DNA of 32,733 nt, taken from the NCBI GenBank assembly GCA_017472325.1, contig JAFUQM010000009.1, positions 1-32,733 of the forward strand, in the 5' to 3' direction. A model generated the notes under the pieces. The model ran no database searches and was not told the origin of the DNA. It saw nothing but the letters and a program-made list of their open reading frames with translations. This DNA is from Lachnospiraceae bacterium. GTDB taxonomy: Bacteria > Bacillota > Clostridia > Lachnospirales > Lachnospiraceae. Shown one piece after another: positions 7,873-15,732 of the stretch; position 1 is the first letter of the stretch; each line of letters opens with the position of its first letter. The position numbers were made by a program, and so were the translations under genes.

Positions 7873-9156
7873 CTATTCTGTGCAATTATCCGTATATGCA
7901 ATCTCTCCACTGCATATCGTATATTTTACTTTACCATATAATGTTTCTCCGGTAAAAGGGGAATTGGTAGATTTAGATTCATAACTTTCTACTATCCAGG
8001 ATTCTTCTGGAGCAAAAACAACCAAATCAGCCACACTTCCTTCTTCCAATGTTCCGGCATCCAATTGATACAATGTGGCCGGGTGATAAGACATTTTTTT
8101 TATTAACTCCATCATAGACAAATGACCTGGTCTTACAAGATTTGTAATTCCCAGAGAAAGTGCTGTCTCCAGTCCGATAATACCACTTGGCGCATCTGTA
8201 ATAGGTTTTTCCTTTTCCTCCACACTATGCGGTGCATGGTCTGTTGCAATCAAATCAATTGTATTATCACGTAATCCCTCAATAATCGCAATTCTGTCTT
8301 CTTCTGTACGAAGTGGTGGATTCATCTTAGCCAGTGTTCCATATTTTATCACTGCTTCCTCTGTCAATGTAAAATGATGAGGTGTTGCCTCTGCATGAAC
8401 CTCTCCACCTTGTTTCTTCGCCTGTCTTACAAGTTCTACTGCTTCCTTCGTACTGATATGCTGTATATTTACTTTGGCGCCTGTTTCCAGTGCTAATTTT
8501 AAATCTCGCTCTACCAAATCAATCTCTGCTTCTCTTGGAGAGCCTTCAATTCCATAATGCGCAGAAGCTTTTCCTCGGTTCACCCCATTGTTCGCAATGA
8601 GTGTTGGATTTTCTTCATGAAAGCTAAGTGGCATATCAAGGTGCTTTGCCTCTTTCATTGCAGCTTTTACTACTTCAGCATTCATAATCGGAATACCGTC
8701 ATCCGTAAAACCTACCGCCCCTTTTTGCTTTAGCATTGCCATGTCCACAAGTTCCTGCCCCTGCATTCCCTTTGTAATCGTTGTACAGGTTTCTATGTGA
8801 ATATTAGTCTCTCTGCCTTTTTGCAGTACATAAGCAAGTGTCTCTTCATTATCCACAACCGGCTTTGTATTTGCCATTAATACAACCGTCGTAAACCCGC
8901 CTCTGGCTGCTGACTTAGCACCTGTATGAATGTCCTCTTTATACGTAAAACCTGGGTCTCTGAAATGTACATGTACATCAACAAGTCCCGGTGCAACAAT
9001 ACAATCGGCTGCATCAATCCGTCTATCCACATTATCAGCATCTGCAAGATTTTTAGCAATGCTTATAATCTTGTCATCTTCTATCAGAACATCTGCCTGC
9101 ATCTCCTGCCCGGACTGTGGACAGATAATATATCCGTTTTGAATCAGTGTACGCAT
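7873..9156 (-). CDS. pyrC: Dihydroorotase
   Basis: This is a zinc metalloenzyme of the amidohydrolase superfamily that cyclises carbamoyl-aspartate to dihydroorotate. Metal motifs are VDVHVHFRDPG near the N-terminus, further His in SFHEENP and NIQHIS, and the Asp of DLIATDHAPHS. GFTDDGIPI is characteristic of class I (PyrC/AllB) dihydroorotases. I chose the ATG at 9156 because AGGAGAG lies six bases upstream. A GTG at 9198 in the same frame has no better signal. At 427 residues it has the standard class I length. It is first in the pyrC-pyrK-pyrD operon. The 77-bp gap upstream has a TATAAT-like box but no clear -35, and I see no convincing PyrR attenuator. Confidence 0.96.
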   Translation of the reverse strand: MRTLIQNGYIICPQSGQEMQADVLIEDDKIISIAKNLADADNVDRRIDAADCIVAPGLVDVHVHFRDPGFTYKEDIHTGAKSAARGGFTTVVLMANTKPVVDNEETLAYVLQKGRETNIHIETCTTITKGMQGQELVDMAMLKQKGAVGFTDDGIPIMNAEVVKAAMKEAKHLDMPLSFHEENPTLIANNGVNRGKASAHYGIEGSPREAEIDLVERDLKLALETGAKVNIQHISTKEAVELVRQAKKQGGEVHAEATPHHFTLTEEAVIKYGTLAKMNPPLRTEEDRIAIIEGLRDNTIDLIATDHAPHSVEEKEKPITDAPSGIIGLETALSLGITNLVRPGHLSMMELIKKMSYHPATLYQLDAGTLEEGSVADLVVFAPEESWIVESYESKSTNSPFTGETLYGKVKYTICSGEIAYTDNCTE

Positions 9157-9233
9157 GTATTTCTCTCCTGTTCTTTTCAACTGTTCTCCGGCTGTCACAA
9201 GGACTCACCAGTAGTTTTATTATACTTCAATTT

Positions 9234-9644
9234 TTATTGAAACACTACTGTTTTATCCAAATATTCTATCTTTATCACAATATATGGATAAGAAGGTGTT
9301 TTGGCAATTGTCTCTGATGCAGATGGTCCTAAAAGGTCTGTATCTACATAAATTGCATTCTCAGTCAGATACAATTCTTTCACTGAAACACTATAACCTC
9401 CTGTCTGTTGTTGTCCATATCCCATGCAAATATACAAATATTTATCATCCTGAAAGGTAATCTTAAACTCATTCTGTTTTTTCTCTTCTAATATTGCTTT
9501 TAGTTCCTCTGGAAGTCTGTCATCACTAACAACTGTAAAATCCAAATCTCTCAGTTTTTCTGTTTTACTCTCTCCTATGCTGCACGCACAAAGCAGACAA
9601 GCGCAAGTACAAATGGTTAAAAATACTATGATTATTTTTTTCAT
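9234..9644 (-). CDS. Small lipoprotein with a PrcB_C-like domain
   Basis: This is a 136-residue protein with a lipoprotein signal peptide: KK at the N-terminus, a hydrophobic core and the lipobox LLCAC, so the mature protein would start at Cys21 anchored in the membrane. The mature part has LPEELKAILEEKKQNEF, then KYLYICMGYGQQQTGGYSVSV and TLYLTENAIYVD-like strands. The YICMGxxxTGGYSV pattern resembles the C-terminal domain of PrcB, a family linked to extracellular protease complexes. The match is recalled and moderate. It is transcribed towards pyrC with 77 bp between, so it may be monocistronic. Function is unknown. Confidence 0.7.
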   Translation of the reverse strand: MKKIIIVFLTICTCACLLCACSIGESKTEKLRDLDFTVVSDDRLPEELKAILEEKKQNEFKITFQDDKYLYICMGYGQQQTGGYSVSVKELYLTENAIYVDTDLLGPSASETIAKTPSYPYIVIKIEYLDKTVVFQ

Positions 9645-9706
9645 ATTCTCAAATCACATTCTTTGCTTTTTATTAATTTATTATCCCCATCATAAGAGTA
9701 TGCCTA

Positions 9707-9735
9707 TTGAATAAAAATTTCATCTGTTTTATAAT
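9707..9735 (+). promoter_or_regulatory. Sigma-A promoter of plsC
   Basis: TTGAAT (9707-9712), 17 bp, then TATAAT (9730-9735). The predicted start is near 9742, about 80 bases ahead of the plsC ATG at 9821. Confidence 0.7.
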
Positions 9736-9820
9736 CAATGAAGCAGAATACGGTCATACTTTCTATGAATATGTTACCGTATCTACCAATTACTACACAG
9801 AAAGAAAGAGAGATAGATTT

Positions 9821-10555
9821 ATGTTTCGTTTTATTATACTTTGCCTTTGGGTTGTTTTCTTTTTAATTATTACGCTTCCAGTCCAGTTTATAGAATGGAT
9901 TATCGGTAAGTTTAACCCAGGCTTAAAAGACCGCAGTTCCCTTGCCATTGTCAACTTTGCTTTTAGAATATGCTTATGGATTACAGGTGTGAAGGTGACT
10001 GTACTTGGTGAAGAGAACGTACCAAAGGATATTCCCGTATTGTATGTTGGTAATCACAGAAGTTATTTTGATATCCTCTTAACCTATGTCAGAGTTCCAA
10101 GACCAACAGGCTACATTGCCAAAGTTGAGATGCTTCGTTATCCATCCCTCAGAAAATGGATGAAATATCTGCACTGTCTGTTCTTAGACCGTAAGGATAT
10201 CAAAGCTGGTATGAAGACTGTATTGGAAGCAATTGAGAAAATCAAAAACGGAATTTCAATTTGTATTTTCCCAGAAGGAACAAGAAATAGAGTAAATGAT
10301 ACATTTATGGAATTCCATAATGGTAGTTTTAAAATAGCCGAAAAATCAGGATGTCCAATTCTTCCTATGGCAATCAACAACTCAGCTGCCATCTTTGAAG
10401 ACCATCTGCCAAAGATTAAAAAAGCTCATGTAGTTATCGAATATCTGCCACCAATTTATATGAACGAATTAGACAAAGAGGACAAAAAGAAAATTGGAGA
10501 ATATGTTTCTAAAAAGATTCAGGAAGCATATTTTAAAAATAAGGAATTAATATAA
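9821..10555 (+). CDS. plsC: 1-acyl-sn-glycerol-3-phosphate acyltransferase
   Basis: This membrane-associated acyltransferase makes phosphatidic acid from lysophosphatidic acid in phospholipid synthesis. Residues 1-25 (MFRFIILCLWVVFFLIITLP) form a membrane segment. The catalytic NHxxxxD motif appears as NHRSYFD, and the acceptor-binding motif as FPEGTRNR, with the downstream LPMAINNS. Its 244 residues are typical. I chose the ATG at 9821 because it begins at the membrane helix after a GAGAG stretch. The open frame upstream to 9707 overlaps the promoter and has no RBS. It is monocistronic, bounded by its own promoter and a strong terminator. Confidence 0.93.
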   Translation: MFRFIILCLWVVFFLIITLPVQFIEWIIGKFNPGLKDRSSLAIVNFAFRICLWITGVKVTVLGEENVPKDIPVLYVGNHRSYFDILLTYVRVPRPTGYIAKVEMLRYPSLRKWMKYLHCLFLDRKDIKAGMKTVLEAIEKIKNGISICIFPEGTRNRVNDTFMEFHNGSFKIAEKSGCPILPMAINNSAAIFEDHLPKIKKAHVVIEYLPPIYMNELDKEDKKKIGEYVSKKIQEAYFKNKELI

Positions 10556-10574
10556 GAAAGTATTATGATACACC

Positions 10575-10610
10575 AAGGGGATGCTTACGATTTCGTAGCA
10601 TCCCCTTCTT
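10575..10610. terminator. Bidirectional terminator between plsC and the flagellin gene
   Basis: A 10-bp G+C-rich stem (AAGGGGATGC at 10575-10584, GCATCCCCTT at 10598-10607) sits between two converging genes, with further pairing in the loop (ACG/CGT). The tail is short on both strands, but position and stem strength fit termination from both sides. Confidence 0.75.
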
Positions 10611-10614
10611 ATCA

Positions 10615-12576
10615 TTAACCTAAAAGACTAAGCACTCCCTGATTATTACGATTTGCCTGTGCAAGCATTGCTTGTCCTGCCTGCAGAAGAATATTGTCAT
10701 TTGAATAGTCAACCATCATCTTCGCCATATCTGTATCACGAATTCTGGATTCCGATGCAGTAACATTTTCAACAACATTATCTAAATTAGCTACCGTGTG
10801 TTCCAAACGGTTCTGAATTGCTCCATAATAAGAACGCATGGAAGATACTGACTCAATTGCTGCTTTAAATTTATCAATTCCTTTTCCAGCGTTATCAGCA
10901 TTGTCTACTTTTATGTTATGAATATTCAAATCCTTAGCCGACATCTTCCATTTATTGATATTAATATGTTCACCAGCTTCAGAGCCTACCTGTACAAATA
11001 CCAGTCCAGAGCCTACCTTGGCAGCGCCACTACCAGACATACCACCCCAGGTTTTCTGTGCATCCGGATTAATCGTACCATCCGCTCTTTTACCACTCGT
11101 TGTAGTTGCACCACCACCAGTATATGGGTCAACACCTGCTGCCTGATATTTAGAAGAATTATTAATATATTCACCAGGAACCAAATTCAAAGTAAAGTAG
11201 TTACCTGCTGTAGAATTAGAGCCTTGCATAATATCTTCTTTCTCACCTGCAAGTGAAGACAATATAATAGAACCGGCTCCATCACTTCCAGCTGCATTAA
11301 ATAAATCTTTGGTAAACTTTATTGCATCCTTCGAAAAACTTTCCTCAAAATCAGCGAGATCCTGATATTTTCCATTTGTATTTTTATAAATAGATTGTCC
11401 TAAAGAATAGCCGTCTTCTATGTCTGCCATAATTTTATCTAAACCATTTGCAATGGTGGATGATGTTACTGCACCACCACCGCCTGCTACATAGCCTAAA
11501 TACATGGAAGCAACATAACCTTGTGCGTAGGATGCATACCCTCCATCTGTCAGACCCTCTAACCACTCTGATAATTTTTTATTGTCATTTAAATAACCAT
11601 AAGCTGTTACTTCCTGACAATAATTAATCGCGCCACCAACTGCCTGTGCTGTACCTTCTACAAACCAGCCCGGAAAAGCATCTCCACCAGCATGACCAAG
11701 CATACCATTCGTCACTGTGTCAAACATAATGGCATGTGTCATTTCATGTGCAATCGTTGTTGCCATATCCCCATCAATTTTGATATTGCCGCCATCATTT
11801 TGAAGATATTTCATATTAACACCAAGTTCATAACCAACGCCATTGGAACCAACATATGCCAATGTGCCACTATCTTCATAGTACAGTTTCAATCCGATTT
11901 CTAACCCTGCTACAGGTGGCTGTGCTGATGGCAATGCTGCCTGAATGTTATTTAATATTGTAGGTAAATAATCATTTTTTAAATCATTGGCAAATGCTTC
12001 CAGATTCGTAGCATTAATAAACGTTAATCCTTTTGCATTGGCTTCACTTGCACTGGCTGTATAGTTTAAAGCATTAAATTGTATCATGTCAGGTGTTAAA
12101 ACCCGAATCTCATCCAACACTCTATTATTAGAAGTAGGTCCTAATTTATCACTTGCATTGGAAGAATCAAAAATATCTGTATTGTTAAAAGAAGTATCTC
12201 TTGAGATTCTATCAATTTCCGTCCGAATCTGATCAAGTTCTGCCTGAATATACTCTCTATCTTCTTTCGTGTTCGTATCATTGCCTGCCTTAATACACAA
12301 TTCATTTCCTCTCTGTAACAGGCTATGTACTTCATTTAAGGCACCTTCTGCACTCTGCACATAGGAAATTCCCTCCTGTGCATTCTGTGATGCCATACTT
12401 AACCCACGAATCTGTCTTCGCATTTTCTCAGAAATTGACAACCCTGCCGCATCATCTGCTGCACGGTTTATTCTATAACCTGAACTTAATTTTTCCGTTT
12501 TATCTGCAAAGCCCTTCTCTGTAATCCCGAACTGGCGGGAAGCATTCATCGCCGCCATGTTATGCTGTATTACCAT
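10615..12576 (-). CDS. fliC: Flagellin with inserted zinc metallopeptidase domain (flagellinolysin)
   Basis: This 653-residue protein is about twice the length of a plain flagellin. Residues 1-140 are a canonical flagellin N-terminus (NMAAMNASRQFGI, LSSGYRINRAADDAAGLSIS, ISYVQSAEGALNE). The last 110 or so residues are a canonical C-terminus (IESVSSMRSYYGAIQNRLEH, ASESRIRDTDMAKM, ending NQGVLSLLG). The variable centre holds a gluzincin peptidase: HEMTH at residues 277-281, with Glu278 catalytic, and the third ligand Glu307 in GWFVEGTAQ. All active-site residues are present. Known flagellinolysins form proteolytically active filaments, so this one probably degrades surface or extracellular proteins. 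It has an AAGGAGG RBS at a normal distance and lies 117 bp after a zinc-ribbon gene. Confidence 0.93.
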   Translation of the reverse strand: MVIQHNMAAMNASRQFGITEKGFADKTEKLSSGYRINRAADDAAGLSISEKMRRQIRGLSMASQNAQEGISYVQSAEGALNEVHSLLQRGNELCIKAGNDTNTKEDREYIQAELDQIRTEIDRISRDTSFNNTDIFDSSNASDKLGPTSNNRVLDEIRVLTPDMIQFNALNYTASASEANAKGLTFINATNLEAFANDLKNDYLPTILNNIQAALPSAQPPVAGLEIGLKLYYEDSGTLAYVGSNGVGYELGVNMKYLQNDGGNIKIDGDMATTIAHEMTHAIMFDTVTNGMLGHAGGDAFPGWFVEGTAQAVGGAINYCQEVTAYGYLNDNKKLSEWLEGLTDGGYASYAQGYVASMYLGYVAGGGGAVTSSTIANGLDKIMADIEDGYSLGQSIYKNTNGKYQDLADFEESFSKDAIKFTKDLFNAAGSDGAGSIILSSLAGEKEDIMQGSNSTAGNYFTLNLVPGEYINNSSKYQAAGVDPYTGGGATTTSGKRADGTINPDAQKTWGGMSGSGAAKVGSGLVFVQVGSEAGEHININKWKMSAKDLNIHNIKVDNADNAGKGIDKFKAAIESVSSMRSYYGAIQNRLEHTVANLDNVVENVTASESRIRDTDMAKMMVDYSNDNILLQAGQAMLAQANRNNQGVLSLLG

Positions 12577-12693
12577 ACTTACTTCCTCCTTGAACCGTCC
12601 ATCACGTAAGAATACATCTACTACTCTTGCATGTGTCCGTTTCTAAGTGTGCTCCTCCTTGAGTACACAATTCATGTACAAACGCGTATTGTG

Positions 12694-13080
12694 TCAATCC
12701 CACATTCCCACTCTTATTTTTCGTACATCTGTATTTCCACAACGTGGACACGTGATTGCTACTCCCTTGGGAAGCGGTTGTAATTGCTTATGGCAAGTAT
12801 CGCATCGTCCACCAAGTCGTATCTGTTCGTCTTCTTTGGTCTTAATATTCACATCAAAAATAGATTGGAAATCATGACAGCTATCACAATATGCCAAATC
12901 ATATTGCCATGAGAAAAATCCTATCTTATCTTGCTCCTGCAACCTTTTCCAGTCCTGTAAATCTTCATCCAACAAATTCTCTTCCACAACAGAAGCTCGA
13001 ATGCTTAGCATTCCAGCGCCAATTCTAAGCTGTTTTTTGAAATCACATTTCTCACATGAAAGATGAATGATTTCTCCCAT
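12694..13080 (-). CDS. Four-CxxC zinc-ribbon protein of unknown function
   Basis: This 128-residue protein has four CxxC knuckles: CEKC near residue 10, CDSC near 68, CDTC near 98 and CPRC near 115. They are enough for two zinc sites. I see no catalytic motif and no membrane segment. I chose the ATG at 13080 because AAGGGGG lies eight bases upstream. A GTG at 13089 would touch that site. It precedes the flagellin gene on the same strand with a 117-bp gap and no obvious terminator between, so co-transcription is possible. A weak sigma-28-like box lies upstream. It could be a regulator or chaperone-like accessory, but the sequence does not decide. Confidence 0.75.
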   Translation of the reverse strand: MGEIIHLSCEKCDFKKQLRIGAGMLSIRASVVEENLLDEDLQDWKRLQEQDKIGFFSWQYDLAYCDSCHDFQSIFDVNIKTKEDEQIRLGGRCDTCHKQLQPLPKGVAITCPRCGNTDVRKIRVGMWD

Positions 13081-13117
13081 TCGCTGCACCCCCTTGGGAT
13101 AATATATGTTATGGTAT

Positions 13118-13145
13118 ATATCGTAAAAATTCCCTAAAAATATTA
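13118..13145 (-). promoter_or_regulatory. Weak sigma-28-like promoter ahead of the zinc-ribbon and flagellin genes
   Basis: On the minus strand TACGATAT (13118-13125) keeps the CGATAT core of the GCCGATAT box. A TAAT lies 16 bp upstream (13142-13145), one base beyond the usual spacing. The match is partial and is supported mostly by the flagellin gene downstream. Confidence 0.28.
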
Positions 13146-13164
13146 CACTATCATCCCATTTTAT

Positions 13165-13197
13165 AAAAAAAAAATTTTAAGCTATTATTTTAAGCTT
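13165..13197 (-). terminator. Weak Rho-independent terminator of murF
   Basis: A 5-bp stem (AAGCT at 13179-13183, AGCTT at 13193-13197 on the plus strand) overlaps the murF stop. On the minus strand it is followed by four As and ten Ts (13165-13174). The long T-run is convincing, the stem is weak. Confidence 0.45.
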
Positions 13198-14567
13198 TCT
13201 ATAATCTCATCAAATCCCATATAATGAGACGCCTTCACTAATACAGTATCACCCGGCAGCAATAGGTCTCCCAACACACTTAAACAGTCTGCCTTATCAG
13301 AAAAATGATGAATCTGTTTTTCTGTTTTATCTGGTATACCTGCCATACTTTTTTCTGCACCCTGATCCATAAATACTGCCTGATTGCCAACAAAAATCAT
13401 ACAATCTACACCTGCTCTTGCTGCATAAGCACCTACCTCTTCATGCAGTGCATTCTCATCTTCACCAAGTTCTCCCATATCACCGAGAATACATACTTTA
13501 CGTCCTTCTGCACTCATAAGCATATCAATGGCTGCTTTCATAGAAACCGGATTTGCATTATAGCAATCATCAATAATGACATACTTGTCACCTTTAATAA
13601 TATTACTTCTTCCTGAAACTGTTTCTACATTACTAAGTCCTTTTTTCATTTCTTCTGCTGTCAATCCTAACAAACCTCCTATCGCTGTTGCCGTCAACGC
13701 ATTCATTACCATATGGATACCTGGAAGAGGAATTTCTGCCTCAAATTCTTCCTGCTTTGTATGTATCATGCAGGTACTTCCAAACAATCCCCGGCTTTCA
13801 ATACAATCTGCGTATACATCGCATCTATTATCCATACCAAAGGTAATAGGCGCCTTCCCTTTTACCTCCAAAACTGTCTGAAGCATATCATCATCACCGT
13901 TGATACATACATATCCATCTTCTGACATAAAATCGAAAATCTCTGTTTTTGCTGATAAAATACCTTCTCGGGACTTCAGATATTCCAAATGACACTGTCC
14001 AATATTGGTTATGACACAAATGTCAGGTTTCGCAATTTTACTAAGACGGTGCATCTCTCCAAAATGATTGATTCCCATTTCTAACACTGCCACTTCATGT
14101 TCATCTGTAATCTTCAATACGGTCAACGGAAGTCCGACTTCGTTATTAAAGTTTCCTGCTGTTTTTAATACATTATACTTTGTGGCAAGAACACTCGAAA
14201 TAAATTCTTTTGTACTGGTTTTACCAACACTGCCTGTCACTCCAACTACCTTAACATCAAGCTGTTCTCTATAAAATTCAGCAATGTCTTTTAACGCCTG
14301 AAAGGAGTCTTCTACAAGAATGTATGGTCCCGCCGGCTGCTCTAATTCCTTTTCACACACAACACATAAGGCACCTTTTTCAAATACCTGACCGATGAAA
14401 GAATGACCATCTACTCTTTCACCCTTTGTTGCAATAAATACATAGTCTTTTTCCACATTACGGGAATCAATAACCACGCCTGCTGCTTCGCGCACTTTGA
14501 TATTTTCATCACCATAATATGTTCCGTTGCATGCTTTTGCAATATTGCTTAATGTTAGATTTTTCAT
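13185..14567 (-). CDS. murF: UDP-N-acetylmuramoyl-tripeptide--D-alanyl-D-alanine ligase
   Basis: This cytoplasmic ATP-dependent Mur ligase adds D-Ala-D-Ala to the UDP-MurNAc-tripeptide. The N-terminal domain has GVVIDSRNVEKDYVFIATKG, the ATP loop is GVTGSVGKTSTKEF (about residues 111-124), and central motifs are FNNEVGLPLTVL, EMGINHFGEM and NIGQCHLEYL. The C-terminal domain has GRSNIIKGDKYVIIDDCYNA and LGDMGELG. Its 460 residues are the usual length. It follows ddl, the enzyme that makes its D-Ala-D-Ala substrate, by 84 bp on the same strand. The two steps are therefore likely co-expressed. Confidence 0.96.
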   Translation of the reverse strand: MKNLTLSNIAKACNGTYYGDENIKVREAAGVVIDSRNVEKDYVFIATKGERVDGHSFIGQVFEKGALCVVCEKELEQPAGPYILVEDSFQALKDIAEFYREQLDVKVVGVTGSVGKTSTKEFISSVLATKYNVLKTAGNFNNEVGLPLTVLKITDEHEVAVLEMGINHFGEMHRLSKIAKPDICVITNIGQCHLEYLKSREGILSAKTEIFDFMSEDGYVCINGDDDMLQTVLEVKGKAPITFGMDNRCDVYADCIESRGLFGSTCMIHTKQEEFEAEIPLPGIHMVMNALTATAIGGLLGLTAEEMKKGLSNVETVSGRSNIIKGDKYVIIDDCYNANPVSMKAAIDMLMSAEGRKVCILGDMGELGEDENALHEEVGAYAARAGVDCMIFVGNQAVFMDQGAEKSMAGIPDKTEKQIHHFSDKADCLSVLGDLLLPGDTVLVKASHYMGFDEIIESLK

Positions 14568-14651
14568 CTTCAGACACCGCCACTTTCTTTTGAGTTTGTT
14601 ATAAGTTATATCGGCTACTTTTTAAATAATACATATATGAATTCAAAATTT

Positions 14652-15689
14652 CTATTCATACTTTTTCATAGAAATGCGAATTAGCTTCTCACAAAGCTCT
14701 GGAAAGGAAATTCCTTCTGCTGCCGCTTCCTGCGGAATCAAAGATGTCGGTGTCATCCCTGGAAGTGTATTGGCTTCCAGACAGAACATTTCACCATTTT
14801 CCCGCATCATAAAATCCATGCGGGCATATGTTTTCATACGCAAGACTTCATATGCTTTTTCTGCTGCCTGCTGCATCTTCTTCGTCAGTTCTTCGCTGAT
14901 ATCGGCTGGACACGTTTCTATCGTACTGCCTGCCTGATATTTGTTTTTATAATCATAAAATCCTTGCAATGGTGCAATTTCTATAATTGGAAGTGCTTTT
15001 CCTTCAATAACACCAACGGAAAACTCTCTGCCTTTTATGTACTCCTCTACAATTACCTGATCTCCAAAGCTAAAGGCTTCCTTCATGGCATCTACATATG
15101 CTTCCTGTGTTTCCACAATATACACCCCAATACTAGAGCCTCCACAACATGTTTTTACAACGCAAGGAAATGGAATTGGACATGGCTTAACAATATCCGC
15201 TTTGCTCACTGCCGTACCCTGTGGTGTAGAAACTCCATTCTGGAGAAATAGTTCTTTGGTCAAGGCTTTATCCATCGCAAGCGCACTACTTACATAATCC
15301 GTTCCAGTATAACGGATTCCCATCAAATCAAATGCTGCCTGAATCTTTCCATTCTCTCCATTCTCCCCATGAAGCGCCATAAATACAATATCTGCTTCCT
15401 GACAGATACGGATTACATTCGGTCCAAAAAAGTTTTTATCTCCATCTGGACGCAGCGCTTTTATCTGTGCAATATCCGGGTTATTCTCAGAAATGGCGCC
15501 AATTGCTTTACTCCAGTCCTCTTCTTTCTCAAATATTGCATTGCAATCGTCTCCCTCATATCCTAGATATACGTCCAGTAAAACGGCTGCATGACCGTTT
15601 CCCTTTAATGCCTGATATATCATCTTTCCTGTTATCAGAGAAACATCCCTTTCTGTACTAATTCCTCCTGCTAACACAACTATTTTCAT
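14652..15689 (-). CDS. ddl: D-alanine--D-alanine ligase
   Basis: This ATP-grasp enzyme makes the D-Ala-D-Ala dipeptide for peptidoglycan. It shows the N-terminal LAGGISTERDVSLITG, MALHGENGENGKIQAAFDL, GIRYTGTDYVSSALAMDK, CCGGSSIGVYIV and EYIKGREFSVGV, and ends with ARMDFMM and LEANTLPGMTPTSLIPQEA. The loop YDYKNKY is of the Ddl type, not the VanA or D-Ala-D-Lac type, so no vancomycin-resistance ligase is implied. I chose the ATG at 15689 because AAAGGCGG lies seven bases upstream. The open frame beyond it runs into the preceding gene. The result is 345 residues. It lies between the GH9-like lipoprotein and murF. Confidence 0.95.
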   Translation of the reverse strand: MKIVVLAGGISTERDVSLITGKMIYQALKGNGHAAVLLDVYLGYEGDDCNAIFEKEEDWSKAIGAISENNPDIAQIKALRPDGDKNFFGPNVIRICQEADIVFMALHGENGENGKIQAAFDLMGIRYTGTDYVSSALAMDKALTKELFLQNGVSTPQGTAVSKADIVKPCPIPFPCVVKTCCGGSSIGVYIVETQEAYVDAMKEAFSFGDQVIVEEYIKGREFSVGVIEGKALPIIEIAPLQGFYDYKNKYQAGSTIETCPADISEELTKKMQQAAEKAYEVLRMKTYARMDFMMRENGEMFCLEANTLPGMTPTSLIPQEAAAEGISFPELCEKLIRISMKKYE

Positions 15690-15732
15690 ACAACTTCCGC
15701 CTTTCTCCCATCTCACTCTATATTCATAATGT

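Noticed and set aside
9157..9233. PyrR-type attenuator ahead of pyrC
   Set aside because: The short leader has a TATAAT-like box and a CAGTAGT/ACTACTG inverted repeat spanning the lipoprotein stop, but no recognisable PyrR-binding loop or terminator/antiterminator pair.
10918..11256. Open frames antisense to the flagellin and to other long genes
   Set aside because: They have no RBS, no family resemblance and lie opposite firmly identified genes, so they are shadows of codon bias.
12577..12690. Ten-codon leader peptide ahead of the flagellin gene
   Set aside because: A tiny frame includes an AAGGAGG stretch, but it has no RBS of its own and no codon pattern suggesting attenuation.
14652..15689. 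Vancomycin-resistance type ligase
   Set aside because: The YDYKNKY loop is typical of ordinary D-Ala-D-Ala ligases and no van regulators or dehydrogenase are nearby.
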